From positions 1 to 64,000 of the forward strand of contig CALUVS010000004.1 in assembly GCA_944324265.1 (NCBI GenBank): a stretch of DNA of 64,000 nucleotides, in the 5' to 3' direction. Below, one piece after another: positions 51,983 through 60,609 of the stretch; the stretch's first letter is position 1; every line of letters begins with the position of its first letter. Source of the DNA: an uncultured Traorella sp. GTDB lineage: Bacteria; Bacillota_I; Bacilli_A; Erysipelotrichales; Erysipelotrichaceae. Below the pieces are notes generated by a model, which saw only the letters and a program-made list of their open reading frames with translations, was not told the origin of the DNA and ran no database searches. The translations under genes were made by a program, and so were the position numbers.

Positions 51983-52845
51983 TTACTCTGTGATAGGCAT
52001 AGGAGGACTTGTTGGCTGATTTCCTCCTGCAGCAATCGTAATCCAAATGATAAAAGCAAAATATATAATAAGCAATATCAGTAAAAGAATGAGAACTTGA
52101 TTCGTATTTTTGGGCAGCGATTTCCTTTTTACACACAATACAGCAATGATTATCACAAATGCAGCAATCGCAAATGCTAATGTAATGTAATTTAGCAAAA
52201 AGTTCAATATAATTCCCATAATATAACTCCCATTATATTCTGATGCTGATTTCATGAGTCTAGTTTCAATTATATACATTCCGTACTTTGACTGATTCGT
52301 CTCATTAACATTGAATATATTATCATTATATCTTGTTTCATACATCCGGACAATAGCTATTAATATGCCAAAATAATAATTCCTTTTTATCTCGTTAAAT
52401 CTTATATTCCGTATCACATTATAAAAAGAACTAATCACTGCATATGAATCTTTAATAAAGTATCCGCCTGTTTTCTTTAATTCTTTATATCCGATATATA
52501 CATGTATTTTTCTTTTTATTGAATTTCTTATTTGATTTTCATTTACCTGGACATCGTTATTCGTCAAGTTCCGCAGAATTTCTGAAACTTTAATCCGGGA
52601 TTATTATAAATAGCCTTTAATATTCTTAAATCCAATTCATTTATTTGGTCATTTATTTAGTCATTTATTTAGTCATTTATTTGGTCATCTTCAAAATAAT
52701 TTAGATTCGATAAAGGTACATAGAAAAAAATCCTTTGCAGCTTCAAATACTGGCTGTTTTTCCTCATTTTATAAGCATCAAACGTTATAGGTATTCTTGT
52801 GCCAAATTTTTCAATCAACCGACAGACAATGCAAAATAATATTCT
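51983..52845 (-). pseudogene. Decayed winged-helix membrane protein gene with repeat-borne stops
   Basis: Three frame pieces form one ancestral gene. From 52845 the frame reads RLIEKFGTRIPITFDAY, then FEDDQIND and a repeat of the tetrapeptide I-N-D-Q where two of four copies carry TAA in place of CAA. It continues INELDLRILKAIYNNPG; a single missing base near 52600 then shifts to the frame KVSEILRNLTNND, a winged-helix end (KRKIHVYIGYKELKKTGGYF). The remainder, about 190 residues to 51983, has two membrane helices. The open 194-residue part alone may still be translated from TTG at 52567. Inferred from frame reconstruction. Confidence 0.7.
52637..52688 (-). repeat. 12-bp tandem repeat encoding a tetrapeptide
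   Basis: Four copies of TCATTTATTTRG occur in tandem, followed by a partial fifth. On the coding strand each unit gives I-N-D-Q or, after a C-to-T change, I-N-D-stop. The repeats sit in the linker between the two halves of the decayed winged-helix gene. Confidence 0.9.
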
Positions 52846-52863
52846 TCACAAGAGTAGCAGAAT

Positions 52864-52899
52864 ATATCAAAATGACATATTTCAATATCAAAATGATAT
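52864..52899. promoter_or_regulatory. Paired palindromic operators before the zinc-ribbon gene
   Basis: ATATCAAAATGACAT and ATATCAAAATGATAT repeat at 52864 and 52885, exactly 21 bases apart (two helical turns). The second is a perfect dyad (ATATCA-AAA-TGATAT). It overlaps the expected -35 of the promoter that follows. Confidence 0.6.
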
Positions 52900-52915
52900 T
52901 AGATAGATATATAAT
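52887..52915 (+). promoter_or_regulatory. Promoter of the zinc-ribbon gene
   Basis: TATAAT at 52910-52915 lies about 35 bases before the start codon. The -35 region (ATCAAA) is poor and is covered by the operator repeat. Confidence 0.5.
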
Positions 52916-52950
52916 AGATTTATAAAGTGCGATTACGGAGGTGTTTGTAT

Positions 52951-53148
52951 ATGCGTAAATGTATTCGCTGCGGCAGTGAAATGAAAGAAAACTGTGCTAT
53001 TAAAGTTGAGGGAGCTGGTTATGGTATTGTATTATCATCGGATGAAAACAAATTATTCAGCGGAAGAATAGGAAAGCCTAAAGTAGCTATCTGCTCTAAA
53101 TGTGGTGAAGTATCTATCTACATTGAAGATGTAGAAAAACTCAAATAA
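52951..53148 (+). CDS. Small zinc-ribbon protein
   Basis: A 65-residue protein with two CxxC pairs, CIRCGSEM near the N-terminus and CSKCGEVSIYIED near the C-terminus, making one zinc ribbon. Between them is a Gly-rich strand (KVEGAGYGIVLSS). Start ATG has CGGAGGTG. The closely spaced dyads upstream suggest repression by a dimeric protein. Function unknown. Confidence 0.8.
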   Translation: MRKCIRCGSEMKENCAIKVEGAGYGIVLSSDENKLFSGRIGKPKVAICSKCGEVSIYIEDVEKLK

Positions 53149-53246
53149 CTTTTTGATTCAAGTGTTTTCATAATACCTAATTCTATATATGTCCTATTTT
53201 AGGGCATTTTTATTACAGTTCATCAAAATGAAATTTTCTGCACAAC

Positions 53247-53275
53247 AAAAAAGGCGAAATCATTCTTTCGCCTTC
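53247..53275. terminator. Terminator
   Basis: AAGGCGAAA and TTTCGCCTT pair as a stem, with the T-tract on the minus strand after the lipoprotein stop. It could also stop read-through from the zinc-ribbon gene. Confidence 0.8.
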
Positions 53276-53280
53276 ATTCA

Positions 53281-54012
53281 TTACTCATACAGATAAACTG
53301 TTTTTCCTGCATAATTATTATCTGAATCATAATATTGAATCTCTGTTACTCGTTGTTCATCATCGTAACTGAACTTCTCGATTGATTTTTCATTTTCATT
53401 ATATGTTGTTCTTTGGATCAATTGATCGTTCTCATATTCTGATTCTATTTTTCTTACTTCTTCATTCTCTTCCATGAATACAACTTCAATCTCATGACCT
53501 TTTTCATCATAACTGAACAATTGTATCATATCTTCATTTTCAGCTGAAACTAACTGATTAGATGCATTATAATAAGTAAATTCACTTTTTAATGTAATTG
53601 ATACTAACTGATTGGATGAATTATAAGTATACTTGCTTTCAAATGTCTTTCCATCCTGCATCACTGTTGTAGTTGCTCGATTGCCATTCTCATCATATTC
53701 AGCTCTCATTTCTTCCACTGCTTCTCCATTTTCCAAAGTAACAGCACCGATTAACTGTCCTGATTCATTGTAAGTATATTCATGAGTCAGGTCACCGCTT
53801 GTCATCTTGATCAATGAGTCTCCTTCATATTCATACTCCGTGACATCCTCGCCATTTTCTGTTTTGATCAGCTGATCTTTAGAATTATAAGTTTCTACTG
53901 TTCGTGATACTTCTTGATCAGTTTCATTATAATAGATTTCTGTCACTGTCTGATTGGAAGAACATGCGGTTAAAACAAATGCGGTAAGAATCAATAACAG
54001 TGTTTTTTTCAT
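53281..54012 (-). CDS. Lipoprotein with YD-type repeats
   Basis: A 243-residue exported lipoprotein with a clear lipobox (LTACSS) at residue 17. The rest consists of about ten tandem beta-hairpin units of 18-25 residues of the form E-Y-x-Y-x-G/N-x-x-x-L-I (for example YEYEGDSLIKMTSG, YTYNESGQLIGAV, YTYNSSNQLVSITL), as in RHS/YD-repeat proteins. There is no toxin C-terminus, so a surface-exposed, possibly adhesive or sugar-binding role is more likely. Monocistronic. Confidence 0.8.
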   Translation of the reverse strand: MKKTLLLILTAFVLTACSSNQTVTEIYYNETDQEVSRTVETYNSKDQLIKTENGEDVTEYEYEGDSLIKMTSGDLTHEYTYNESGQLIGAVTLENGEAVEEMRAEYDENGNRATTTVMQDGKTFESKYTYNSSNQLVSITLKSEFTYYNASNQLVSAENEDMIQLFSYDEKGHEIEVVFMEENEEVRKIESEYENDQLIQRTTYNENEKSIEKFSYDDEQRVTEIQYYDSDNNYAGKTVYLYE

Positions 54013-54125
54013 TTTTCTCCACCTTCTCTCTGATTGATTCCAATAAGAATAAACATGATTCTATTCTTTGTCAATTTCATTATATCACATTCATAAACGA
54101 AATCAAAAAATCAGTAATATATCAA

Positions 54126-54152
54126 TAAAAAAGGAAAGACTTGCTTTCCTTG
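54126..54152 (-). terminator. Terminator of the rimP-infB-rbfA operon
   Basis: AAGGAAAG and CTTTCCTT form a stem with six T on the minus strand, directly after the stop of the last gene. Confidence 0.85.
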
Positions 54153-54154
54153 GT

Positions 54155-54673
54155 TTAGTATTTATCGCCAAATTTCTTATCTTCTTCATCTAAGAAATCA
54201 TAACAAGCAGCTAGCTGTCTGGCTTTGAATTTGGCATTAGTTCTTTTCACTGCCATTGTATAAAAGGCTACTGAAAAGATATTCATAAATATAAAACTTA
54301 AAACAAATGATTGGTGCAGAAAGGCCCACATGGAAATCATAGTGAATACACCCAGTGTAATGGCAATCGCAAAAATACGATTGTTCAATGTCATCAGTTT
54401 GCCATGCATAAAATCTGTCTTGTCAGAAATAAACTGAGACATACGTAAATCCATGTCCATTTTGTTGTTTTCAAGTATATCTTTTGCTTTTAGGCAGCAA
54501 TATACAGAAGCATCCTCTCGATGACGCAGATCATAATACTTGCCCATCAGATAGTAGACGGCAACACAGTCCTGTGCACTGTCCACCAATTTCTGCAGTT
54601 CATACAATTCCTCACGGCTGACTTTTTGTGTTGATAAAGCCGTATTCAGTGCCTTTTGAATTGATTCATTCAT
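54155..54673 (-). CDS. Conserved-context membrane protein downstream of rbfA
   Basis: A 172-residue protein not recognised as a family. The N-terminal part is helical with a TPR-like run (CVAVYYLMGKYYDLRHREDASVYCC), the C-terminal part has two membrane helices (ITLGVFTMISMWAFL, FVLSFIFMNIFSVAFYTMAV). It starts eight bases after rbfA with AGGTGG in front, so it is the last gene of the translation operon. A role linked to translation is not shown. Confidence 0.65.
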   Translation of the reverse strand: MNESIQKALNTALSTQKVSREELYELQKLVDSAQDCVAVYYLMGKYYDLRHREDASVYCCLKAKDILENNKMDMDLRMSQFISDKTDFMHGKLMTLNNRIFAIAITLGVFTMISMWAFLHQSFVLSFIFMNIFSVAFYTMAVKRTNAKFKARQLAACYDFLDEEDKKFGDKY

Positions 54674-54680
54674 AGGCCAC

Positions 54681-55022
54681 CTATTTTACGATATCTTTTA
54701 AGATTTCTTCAATCTTATTTCCTTGTTCCAAAGATTTATCCAGCAAGAAAATCAGATCAGGTGTTTTGCGGATAGATAAACGTTTTGCCAATTCTGAGCG
54801 GATGAAGCCTTTGGATTGATTCAAGATCTTCAAACCGGCTTCATTGCGCTGTTCTTTGCCTAAAAAGGATACATATACTTTGGCATAAGAATTATCATTG
54901 GTTACTTGAACATCTGTAATCGTCACAAAGCCTAATTTAGGATTTTTCATTTCAAACTGAATGATTTCACTGATGGCTTTCTGTACGATATTATTCATTT
55001 TTTCATTCTTTGTGGATGCCAT
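54681..55022 (-). CDS. rbfA: Ribosome-binding factor A
   Basis: RbfA matures the 30S subunit, with a KH-like fold. In 113 residues the pattern FVTITDVQVTNDNSYAKVYVSFLG and RKTPDLIFLLDKSLEQGNKIEEIL is typical. It starts immediately at the infB stop (TAAATG), so translation is coupled. Follows infB in the standard order. Confidence 0.95.
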   Translation of the reverse strand: MASTKNEKMNNIVQKAISEIIQFEMKNPKLGFVTITDVQVTNDNSYAKVYVSFLGKEQRNEAGLKILNQSKGFIRSELAKRLSIRKTPDLIFLLDKSLEQGNKIEEILKDIVK

Positions 55023-56855
55023 TTACGCCACCTCTACCTGCTGATCTTCATAGGCTTCAATTGTGTCATTTTCTTTGATATCATTGAAGTTTTCAATCGT
55101 AATACCGCATTCATAACCGCTTGTAACTTCTTTGGCATCATTCTGGAATCGTTTCAATGAACCTAATTTACCCGTGTAGATAACAATACCATCACGGATC
55201 AAGCGAACTTTGCACTCGCGGCGGATAACACCGTCAGTAACCATACATCCGGCAATTGTACCCACCTTAGATACTTTGAATGTCTGACGTACTTCTGCAT
55301 TACCGATAATAACTTCTTCGTATACAGGAGCCAGCATCCCTTTCATCGCCAATTCCATTTCTTCCAATACTTTGTAAATGATATTGTGCAGACGAATTTC
55401 AACTTTGCTTTCTTCTGCTTTCTTACGTACATTGGCACTTGGTCTTACGTTGAATCCGATAACCAAGGCATTGGATGCACTTGCTAAGTCAATATCACTT
55501 TCAGTGATTGCACCGGCAGTAGAACGGATTACTGAAATACGTACTCCCTTGACATCCAGTTTTTCCAAAGAAGCTTTGACTGCTTCTGCAGAACCCTGTA
55601 CATCGGCTTTGATAATAACATTGATGGACTGGATATTTCCTTCTTCAATCTGACGAGATAAATCATCCAATGTCAATGCACTTGTAGCATTTCTTTCTGC
55701 ATCGACACGCTGCTGCAGACGAGCTTCAGCAATGTGACGAGCTTTCTTTTCATTTTCAAATACCTTGAATACATCTCCGGCTTCCGGCACATCATTCAGA
55801 CCAATGATTTCCACTGGTGAAGATGGTGTAGCGGATTTAATTTCACGTCCGTGGTCATCCACCATTTTACGTACACGTCCATAAGAACTTCCGACAACAA
55901 TGATATCACCGGAGTGCAGTGTCCCTTTCTGTACCAGCAAAGTACATACAGGACCTCTTCCTTTATCCAATTTAGCTTCGATAACCGTACCGATTGCCAA
56001 ACGATTTGGATTTGCACGATAGTCTTCCACTTCGGCCAAGATCAAAATAGATTCCAGCAATTCATTGACACCTGTACCATATTTCGCAGAAATCTTGCAG
56101 AACATCGTATCTCCGCCCCATTCTTCCGGCATCAATCCATTGTCTGCCATCTCGCCATAGATGCGGTCGAAGTTTACATCTGGTTTATCAATCTTGTTGA
56201 CGGCAACAATAACAGGTGCTCCGGCAGCCTTGGCATGGTCAATTGCTTCCTTTGTCTGAGGCATGACACCATCATCTGCCGCAACGACAATAACAACGAT
56301 ATCGGTAATCTGCGCCCCGCGAGCACGCATCGCTGTAAAGGCTTCATGTCCCGGAGTATCCAAGAATGTAATTTTCTTTCCTTTGACATTGACCTGATAA
56401 GCACCGATATGCTGTGTGATGCCCCCAAATTCTCCTTCTGTTACATGAGATTTACGAATGGTATCCAACAGTGTTGTCTTTCCATGGTCAACATGTCCCA
56501 TGATCGTAACAACCGGCGGACGAGGAATTAAAGAGGCCTCATCGTCATCCTTTTCTTTCAGTTCTTCTTCCAGGTCGCTTTCTTCGACAACGACTTCTTT
56601 TGTAACATCGACATTAAATTCCATACAGAGAAGCTGGATTGTTTCATCATCCAAATTGGAGTTAATTGTCACCATATTTCCCAGCATGAACAATACTTTG
56701 ATCAATTCAGAAGCATTGCGGTTCAGCTTTTCAGCCAATTCGCCTACTGTCAAAGTTCCTGAATAAGTGATTGCAGTCACTGTATTCTTTTCTTTACGAG
56801 GCACATAATTCTGCGAATGTGCATTTTTCTTATTCTTGTTGTTTGTTTTTGCCAT
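55023..56855 (-). CDS. infB: Translation initiation factor IF-2
   Basis: IF-2 is the GTPase that places initiator tRNA on the ribosome. The protein (610 residues) is the short form: one N-terminal IF2N domain (about 30-85) and a small linker, then the G domain with [20 protein letters not shown] and NKIDKP, and C-terminal domains II-IV. It begins in the family-like [10 protein letters not shown] with GGTGG in front. Bacillus IF-2 has a longer N-terminus. Its start overlaps the ylxQ end region. Confidence 0.95.
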   Translation of the reverse strand: MAKTNNKNKKNAHSQNYVPRKEKNTVTAITYSGTLTVGELAEKLNRNASELIKVLFMLGNMVTINSNLDDETIQLLCMEFNVDVTKEVVVEESDLEEELKEKDDDEASLIPRPPVVTIMGHVDHGKTTLLDTIRKSHVTEGEFGGITQHIGAYQVNVKGKKITFLDTPGHEAFTAMRARGAQITDIVVIVVAADDGVMPQTKEAIDHAKAAGAPVIVAVNKIDKPDVNFDRIYGEMADNGLMPEEWGGDTMFCKISAKYGTGVNELLESILILAEVEDYRANPNRLAIGTVIEAKLDKGRGPVCTLLVQKGTLHSGDIIVVGSSYGRVRKMVDDHGREIKSATPSSPVEIIGLNDVPEAGDVFKVFENEKKARHIAEARLQQRVDAERNATSALTLDDLSRQIEEGNIQSINVIIKADVQGSAEAVKASLEKLDVKGVRISVIRSTAGAITESDIDLASASNALVIGFNVRPSANVRKKAEESKVEIRLHNIIYKVLEEMELAMKGMLAPVYEEVIIGNAEVRQTFKVSKVGTIAGCMVTDGVIRRECKVRLIRDGIVIYTGKLGSLKRFQNDAKEVTSGYECGITIENFNDIKENDTIEAYEDQQVEVA

Positions 56856-56863
56856 AAAACCAC

Positions 56864-57163
56864 CTACCCTTTCAGACAATCACTCAAGCTTTTTGCAAAG
56901 CCTTCGTCAACAATGCCTACCGCCATGCGGTTAGCTGTCCCCATGGCATGATTCAGCTCTGCAGATGAATCTACTATGATGACTTCTCTTTCATAAAAAG
57001 AGCATTTATCACAAATCTTTTTTTTCGTATTTTCACTGGCATCACCGGCGACAAGCACAAGCTTGGCTGACTTATTTTGAATTGCCGGAATCAATTGATC
57101 TCCGCTGACAACTTTTCTTGCCCGTTTTGCCAATCCCAGCAAGTTCAATGCTTTACTGTTCAT
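56864..57163 (-). CDS. ylxQ: L7Ae-like RNA-binding protein YlxQ
   Basis: A 99-residue L7Ae/L30e-fold protein found between ylxR and infB in Firmicutes. Typical blocks are [32 protein letters not shown] and [14 protein letters not shown]. The ATG at 57163 follows GGAAGG within the end of rnpM. Kink-turn RNA binding is expected from family knowledge. Confidence 0.9.
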   Translation of the reverse strand: MNSKALNLLGLAKRARKVVSGDQLIPAIQNKSAKLVLVAGDASENTKKKICDKCSFYEREVIIVDSSAELNHAMGTANRMAVGIVDEGFAKSLSDCLKG

Positions 57164-57416
57164 GTGCAATCATTCCTTCCAATTCTTCATACAAAGAATC
57201 AGGAATCTCACATTCCAGTGCACGAGCCAAAGCTTTTTTCTTCTTCGCCAATTCAATGACTGCCAAGTCTTTTTTCAAATAAGCGCCGTGACCATTGGTA
57301 CGTCCGCTTTTATCAATCACTACTTCTCCTTCTGGTGTTCTCACAACACGAATCAATTCCTTTTTAGGAAACTGTTCTTGTGTTACAACACATTTACGCA
57401 TAGGAATTTTCTTCAT
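57153..57416 (-). CDS. rnpM: RNase P modulator RnpM (YlxR)
   Basis: A small basic protein of 87 residues with the signature RKCVVTQEQFPKKELIRVVR, DKSGRTNGHGAYLKKD. It was long a hypothetical between nusA and ylxQ and was recently described as binding RNase P RNA and modulating the enzyme. The rnpB gene lies in this same window. It overlaps ylxQ by 11 bases. Confidence 0.9.
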   Translation of the reverse strand: MKKIPMRKCVVTQEQFPKKELIRVVRTPEGEVVIDKSGRTNGHGAYLKKDLAVIELAKKKKALARALECEIPDSLYEELEGMIAHEQ

Positions 57417-57430
57417 GTCATTTCCCCCTT

Positions 57431-59074
57431 TTATTTTTCGTAGTATTCGTCAAATTCATCAAAATCGATATCATCGTGAATCCAATCATTTTCACGTTCT
57501 TCAGCTTCACGTTTTTCAATTTCAGCTAACTCTTCTTCTGAATAAATAGGCTTCATTTCATAATCCTTCTTCAAATCAAAAGTAGGTCTTCTGCGTTCTT
57601 CTTCCTCTTCTTTGACATAAGATTTCTTTTTAGATTTTACCGGCTGTTTTGGTGCAGATGAGCTGGCATCCGCAATCGTTTCAAACTTAGAAACATAAGC
57701 CTGGCTTTCTTTAATTTCACTCAAGGCTTTCTTCTTTTCTTTGGCAATACGTGCTGCAATTTCAAATTCAGATTCTGTTTTCACCGGCTCTTCTTCTTTT
57801 TCTTCCTCCGCAGCTTCTTCTTGAGGTTTTTCTTCGGCAATTTCTTCTGCAGGTTCAATTTCATCATCGACATCATAGCCGATTTCTTCAAAGAATTCTT
57901 CATCAAAGCCTTCTACACTCTGTGCTTTGCGTTCTTCAAAGGCCTGTTTCTGAGCCAATGCTTTGGCTTCAGCCTGTTTGATTGCCAATTCTTCCTGCTG
58001 CTGCGCATAGATTGTCTGCCAGTCGATGCCTAAAGCTTCTACTTCACTGACACTCTTGATATCAATCTTAGAATTTGTCAGTTTTACTGCCAAGCGGGCA
58101 TTCTTTCCTTTCTTACCGATAGCTAAAGAAAGCTGAGAATCATGCACGATAACTAATAAGCCGCGTTTTTCCGGATTTGGAATTACTGCTAAGATTTCTG
58201 CCGGAGCCAAAGCATTTTTGATCAATTCACTGACATCTTCGCTCCATTCAAAAATATCAATTTTTTCACCATTTAATTCATCGATGACAACCTGTACACG
58301 CTGTCCGCGAGGACCGATACATGCTCCGATCGGATCCACATTTTCGTTTTTAGAATAAACAGCCATCTTGCATCTTTCACCAGGTTCACGGGCAATTTCT
58401 TTGATTTCCACAACGCCCTGGTAAATTTCAGGCACTTCTTTTTCAAACAAACGGCGCACCAGATTTGGATCAGCACGAGAAACCAATACCTGAGCTCCTT
58501 TTGTTTCTTTGTTTACTTCACTGACCACGACACGGATTCTTTGTCCTTCATGATAAGTTTCACCCGGAATCTGAGCTGTTTTCGGCATCAATGCCAATGT
58601 TTTGCCGATATTGACCAGGCAGAATTTTTCTTCGACTGTTTCTACAGTCCCTACTACCATATCTTCCAGCTTATCGATATATTCATCATAAATAGCCTGT
58701 TTTCCGGCTTCTTTGATTTTCTGACGCAATACGTTTTTACATAAGATAACCGCTGCACGTCCGAAGTTTTCAATGCTGACTTCATTGGATACCAAATCAC
58801 CCAATTCAAAATCAGGATTGATTGCTTTCGCATCCTTCAATGAAATCTCAAATTCATCATCTTCTACATTTTCCACAACAGTTCTTTGGCGCAAGACACG
58901 AATTTCTCCGGTTTTTTCATTGATTTCTACATCTACTAAGGCATCCGGCATTTCTAAATGCTTGCGGTATGCTTTTGTCAAAGCTTCTTTTAAAGCATCC
59001 ACAACGATTTCCTGAGATAATGAACGGTCTTCCTCGATGGCCTGCATAGCTTTCAATAAATCATTCAGTTTCAT
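57431..59074 (-). CDS. nusA: Transcription factor NusA with long acidic tail
   Basis: NusA controls pausing, termination and antitermination. In 547 residues the N-terminal RNAP-binding domain is followed by S1 (VETVEEKFCLVNIGKTLALM), KH1 (GPRGQRVQVVIDELNGEKID) and KH2 (AIGKKGKNARLAVKLTNSK), ending near 350. The extra 190 residues are low-complexity, Glu/Lys-rich and end DDIDFDEFDEYYEK. Bacillus NusA stops soon after KH2, so this tail is an addition. It sits between rimP and rnpM. Confidence 0.95.
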   Translation of the reverse strand: MKLNDLLKAMQAIEEDRSLSQEIVVDALKEALTKAYRKHLEMPDALVDVEINEKTGEIRVLRQRTVVENVEDDEFEISLKDAKAINPDFELGDLVSNEVSIENFGRAAVILCKNVLRQKIKEAGKQAIYDEYIDKLEDMVVGTVETVEEKFCLVNIGKTLALMPKTAQIPGETYHEGQRIRVVVSEVNKETKGAQVLVSRADPNLVRRLFEKEVPEIYQGVVEIKEIAREPGERCKMAVYSKNENVDPIGACIGPRGQRVQVVIDELNGEKIDIFEWSEDVSELIKNALAPAEILAVIPNPEKRGLLVIVHDSQLSLAIGKKGKNARLAVKLTNSKIDIKSVSEVEALGIDWQTIYAQQQEELAIKQAEAKALAQKQAFEERKAQSVEGFDEEFFEEIGYDVDDEIEPAEEIAEEKPQEEAAEEEKEEEPVKTESEFEIAARIAKEKKKALSEIKESQAYVSKFETIADASSSAPKQPVKSKKKSYVKEEEEERRRPTFDLKKDYEMKPIYSEEELAEIEKREAEERENDWIHDDIDFDEFDEYYEK

Positions 59075-59094
59075 ACTTCATTTTGTTCCTTTCA

Positions 59095-59562
59095 CTAAAT
59101 TTTCACTGACAGACGAATCAGTTTGATATTGTCATAGCTGACTCTGCATTTTTTCTTCACTGCTTTATCCATATAGTCAAAGCATAATTCATTTTCTTCC
59201 ACAGCATTCAAAGTTCCCTTTACTTCAGTCAGTTTGCCGACAGGTTCTTTGAATTGGGCATATAAATATTTGCCGACTTCATTTTTCACCTCATCCAAGT
59301 TTCTTAAAACTCTTTCAGCACCCGGTGAACAAACTTCAAGCATATATTCATGTTCAATGACATCCATTTCATCCAGTTTCGCTGAAATCAACTCCGCCAT
59401 TTCGGCACAAACATCAATGTCCATAGAACCATCCGGATGCATAATAGAAATCTGCAGGATCTTATGCTTTCCTTCATGAGTCCAAACAATGTCATAAAGT
59501 TCAATTCCATGATTTTCAAGTATTGGGAGGATTCCCACTTTGATTTTTTCTAGCTGATTCAT
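59095..59562 (-). CDS. rimP: Ribosome maturation factor RimP
   Basis: RimP assists late 30S assembly. The 155-residue protein has the N-terminal alpha/beta domain (HGIELYDIVWTHEGKHKILQI), the acidic DVCAEMAELISAKLDE and EVCSPGAERVLRNLDEV, with the C-terminal SH3-like domain. Leads the rimP-nusA-rnpM-ylxQ-infB-rbfA operon with AAAGGAG before its start. Confidence 0.95.
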   Translation of the reverse strand: MNQLEKIKVGILPILENHGIELYDIVWTHEGKHKILQISIMHPDGSMDIDVCAEMAELISAKLDEMDVIEHEYMLEVCSPGAERVLRNLDEVKNEVGKYLYAQFKEPVGKLTEVKGTLNAVEENELCFDYMDKAVKKKCRVSYDNIKLIRLSVKI

Positions 59563-59585
59563 ATTTCTCCTTTAACTAAAATTAA

Positions 59586-59605
59586 GAGTGGACTTTCGTC
59601 CACTC
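59586..59605 (-). promoter_or_regulatory. Stable hairpin in the rimP leader
   Basis: GAGTGGAC and GTCCACTC form an eight-pair stem closed by GAAA, about ten bases into the predicted rimP transcript, followed by TTAATTTTAG and the ribosome site. It may also stop transcripts arriving from the SBP gene, or cap the mRNA 5' end. Confidence 0.6.
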
Positions 59606-59621
59606 GTTTTTATGCATATTT

Positions 59622-59650
59622 ATATTATCACAGGTCAAACAAACAATCAA
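59622..59650 (-). promoter_or_regulatory. Promoter of the rimP-infB operon
   Basis: TTGATT and TAATAT are exactly 17 bases apart on the minus strand, with a TG extension to the -10. It lies between the SBP stop and the leader hairpin. Confidence 0.6.
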
Positions 59651-59690
59651 CAAAAACATTTATTTTTCGGTCTTTTTTAACAAATAATGC

Positions 59691-60608
59691 CTATTTGACC
59701 AGCATCTCTTCGCTAAAAGTAATATTCATCATTCCCAGCAATGTCGTCAAGTCTTCTGTTACCTCTGCTGCATCGACATAATGAATGTTTTGTCTCTCCC
59801 AAGTCGCCTTCGCAATCGCTGCACTTGGAACACCTAAGACATCGGCACCGATTTCTTCTACGCGCGTTTCAATTTCATTCGGCGTATTTACAGCTGTTTC
59901 ATTGACAAATGCTTCAATGGCATTTAATGTATCAGCCGCTTTTTCTTCACTGCCTTGTTTGACAAAAATAGCTGCCTGAGGGAAACCCTTTTCTTCAGTG
60001 TTCATATTGATCTGATAAATTTCCTGCAGATCCATCAGAATGCTTAATTCAATGCCCTGTTCTTTGGCTTTATTGATAGTAGCCGTTACAGCCGGTTCTG
60101 CCAGCATTCCCACTGAAGCATTTCCGCTCAAGAAAGCTCCCTGAACATCCGATGCACTGGAATAATAATGAACTGTCGGTGTCATAGTTTCTATAGCTAA
60201 TGCATTTTTCAAAACATAATCAACAACCGTTCCTTCACCGAAAGTCGCAAATTCACCTTCTGTTGTCAAAGCACTTTCATCTGTTCCTACCACATACAGA
60301 TTGCCCCATGTAATGACAGCCTGCAGGCGATAAACACTTTTGCCGTTGGCAATCATCTGAGCTCCTAAATTCACCGGTGCCAAGATAATATCATATTCAG
60401 AATCTTCTTTGACCAATTCTGCAGATAAAACCTCGCTGCCGTTGACATAAGTAACATTTTCCTGATCCACATCCAACAAAGATAAGGCAGGTGCTCCTGT
60501 AGGTGCTAATACTTTAGCATTTTCGACAGTTTCAGGTTCACTGGCAGGAGCACTGGTACAGCCGCTCAGCAGCAGTCCGAATACCAAAAGACTTTTTAAA
60601 AATTTCAT
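59691..60608 (-). CDS. Solute-binding lipoprotein coupled to thrS
   Basis: A 305-residue exported lipoprotein with the lipobox LLSGCTS at residues 13-19 and a two-lobe binding-protein fold of the NMT1/SsuA type: ILAPVNLGAQMIANGKSVY, VGTDESALTTEGEF and AFLSGNASVGMLAEPAV. It begins one base after the thrS stop, and its ribosome site is in the thrS end. No permease or ATPase lies nearby, so its transporter must be elsewhere. Being downstream of a threonyl T-box suggests it serves threonine-limited cells, perhaps uptake of an amino acid or related compound. The ligand is unknown. Confidence 0.75.
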   Translation of the reverse strand: MKFLKSLLVFGLLLSGCTSAPASEPETVENAKVLAPTGAPALSLLDVDQENVTYVNGSEVLSAELVKEDSEYDIILAPVNLGAQMIANGKSVYRLQAVITWGNLYVVGTDESALTTEGEFATFGEGTVVDYVLKNALAIETMTPTVHYYSSASDVQGAFLSGNASVGMLAEPAVTATINKAKEQGIELSILMDLQEIYQINMNTEEKGFPQAAIFVKQGSEEKAADTLNAIEAFVNETAVNTPNEIETRVEEIGADVLGVPSAAIAKATWERQNIHYVDAAEVTEDLTTLLGMMNITFSEEMLVK

Positions 60609-60609
60609 G

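Noticed and set aside
52637-52688. Repeats of 12 bases considered as a CRISPR array
   Set aside because: Tandem without spacers and coding in frame; no Cas genes.
53281-54012. RHS-type toxin
   Set aside because: YD-like repeats present, but no polymorphic C-terminal toxin or immunity gene follows; a lipoprotein start argues for a surface role.
55851-56531. 226-codon plus-strand frame inside infB
   Set aside because: Opposite-strand shadow of the conserved GTPase gene, no ribosome site.
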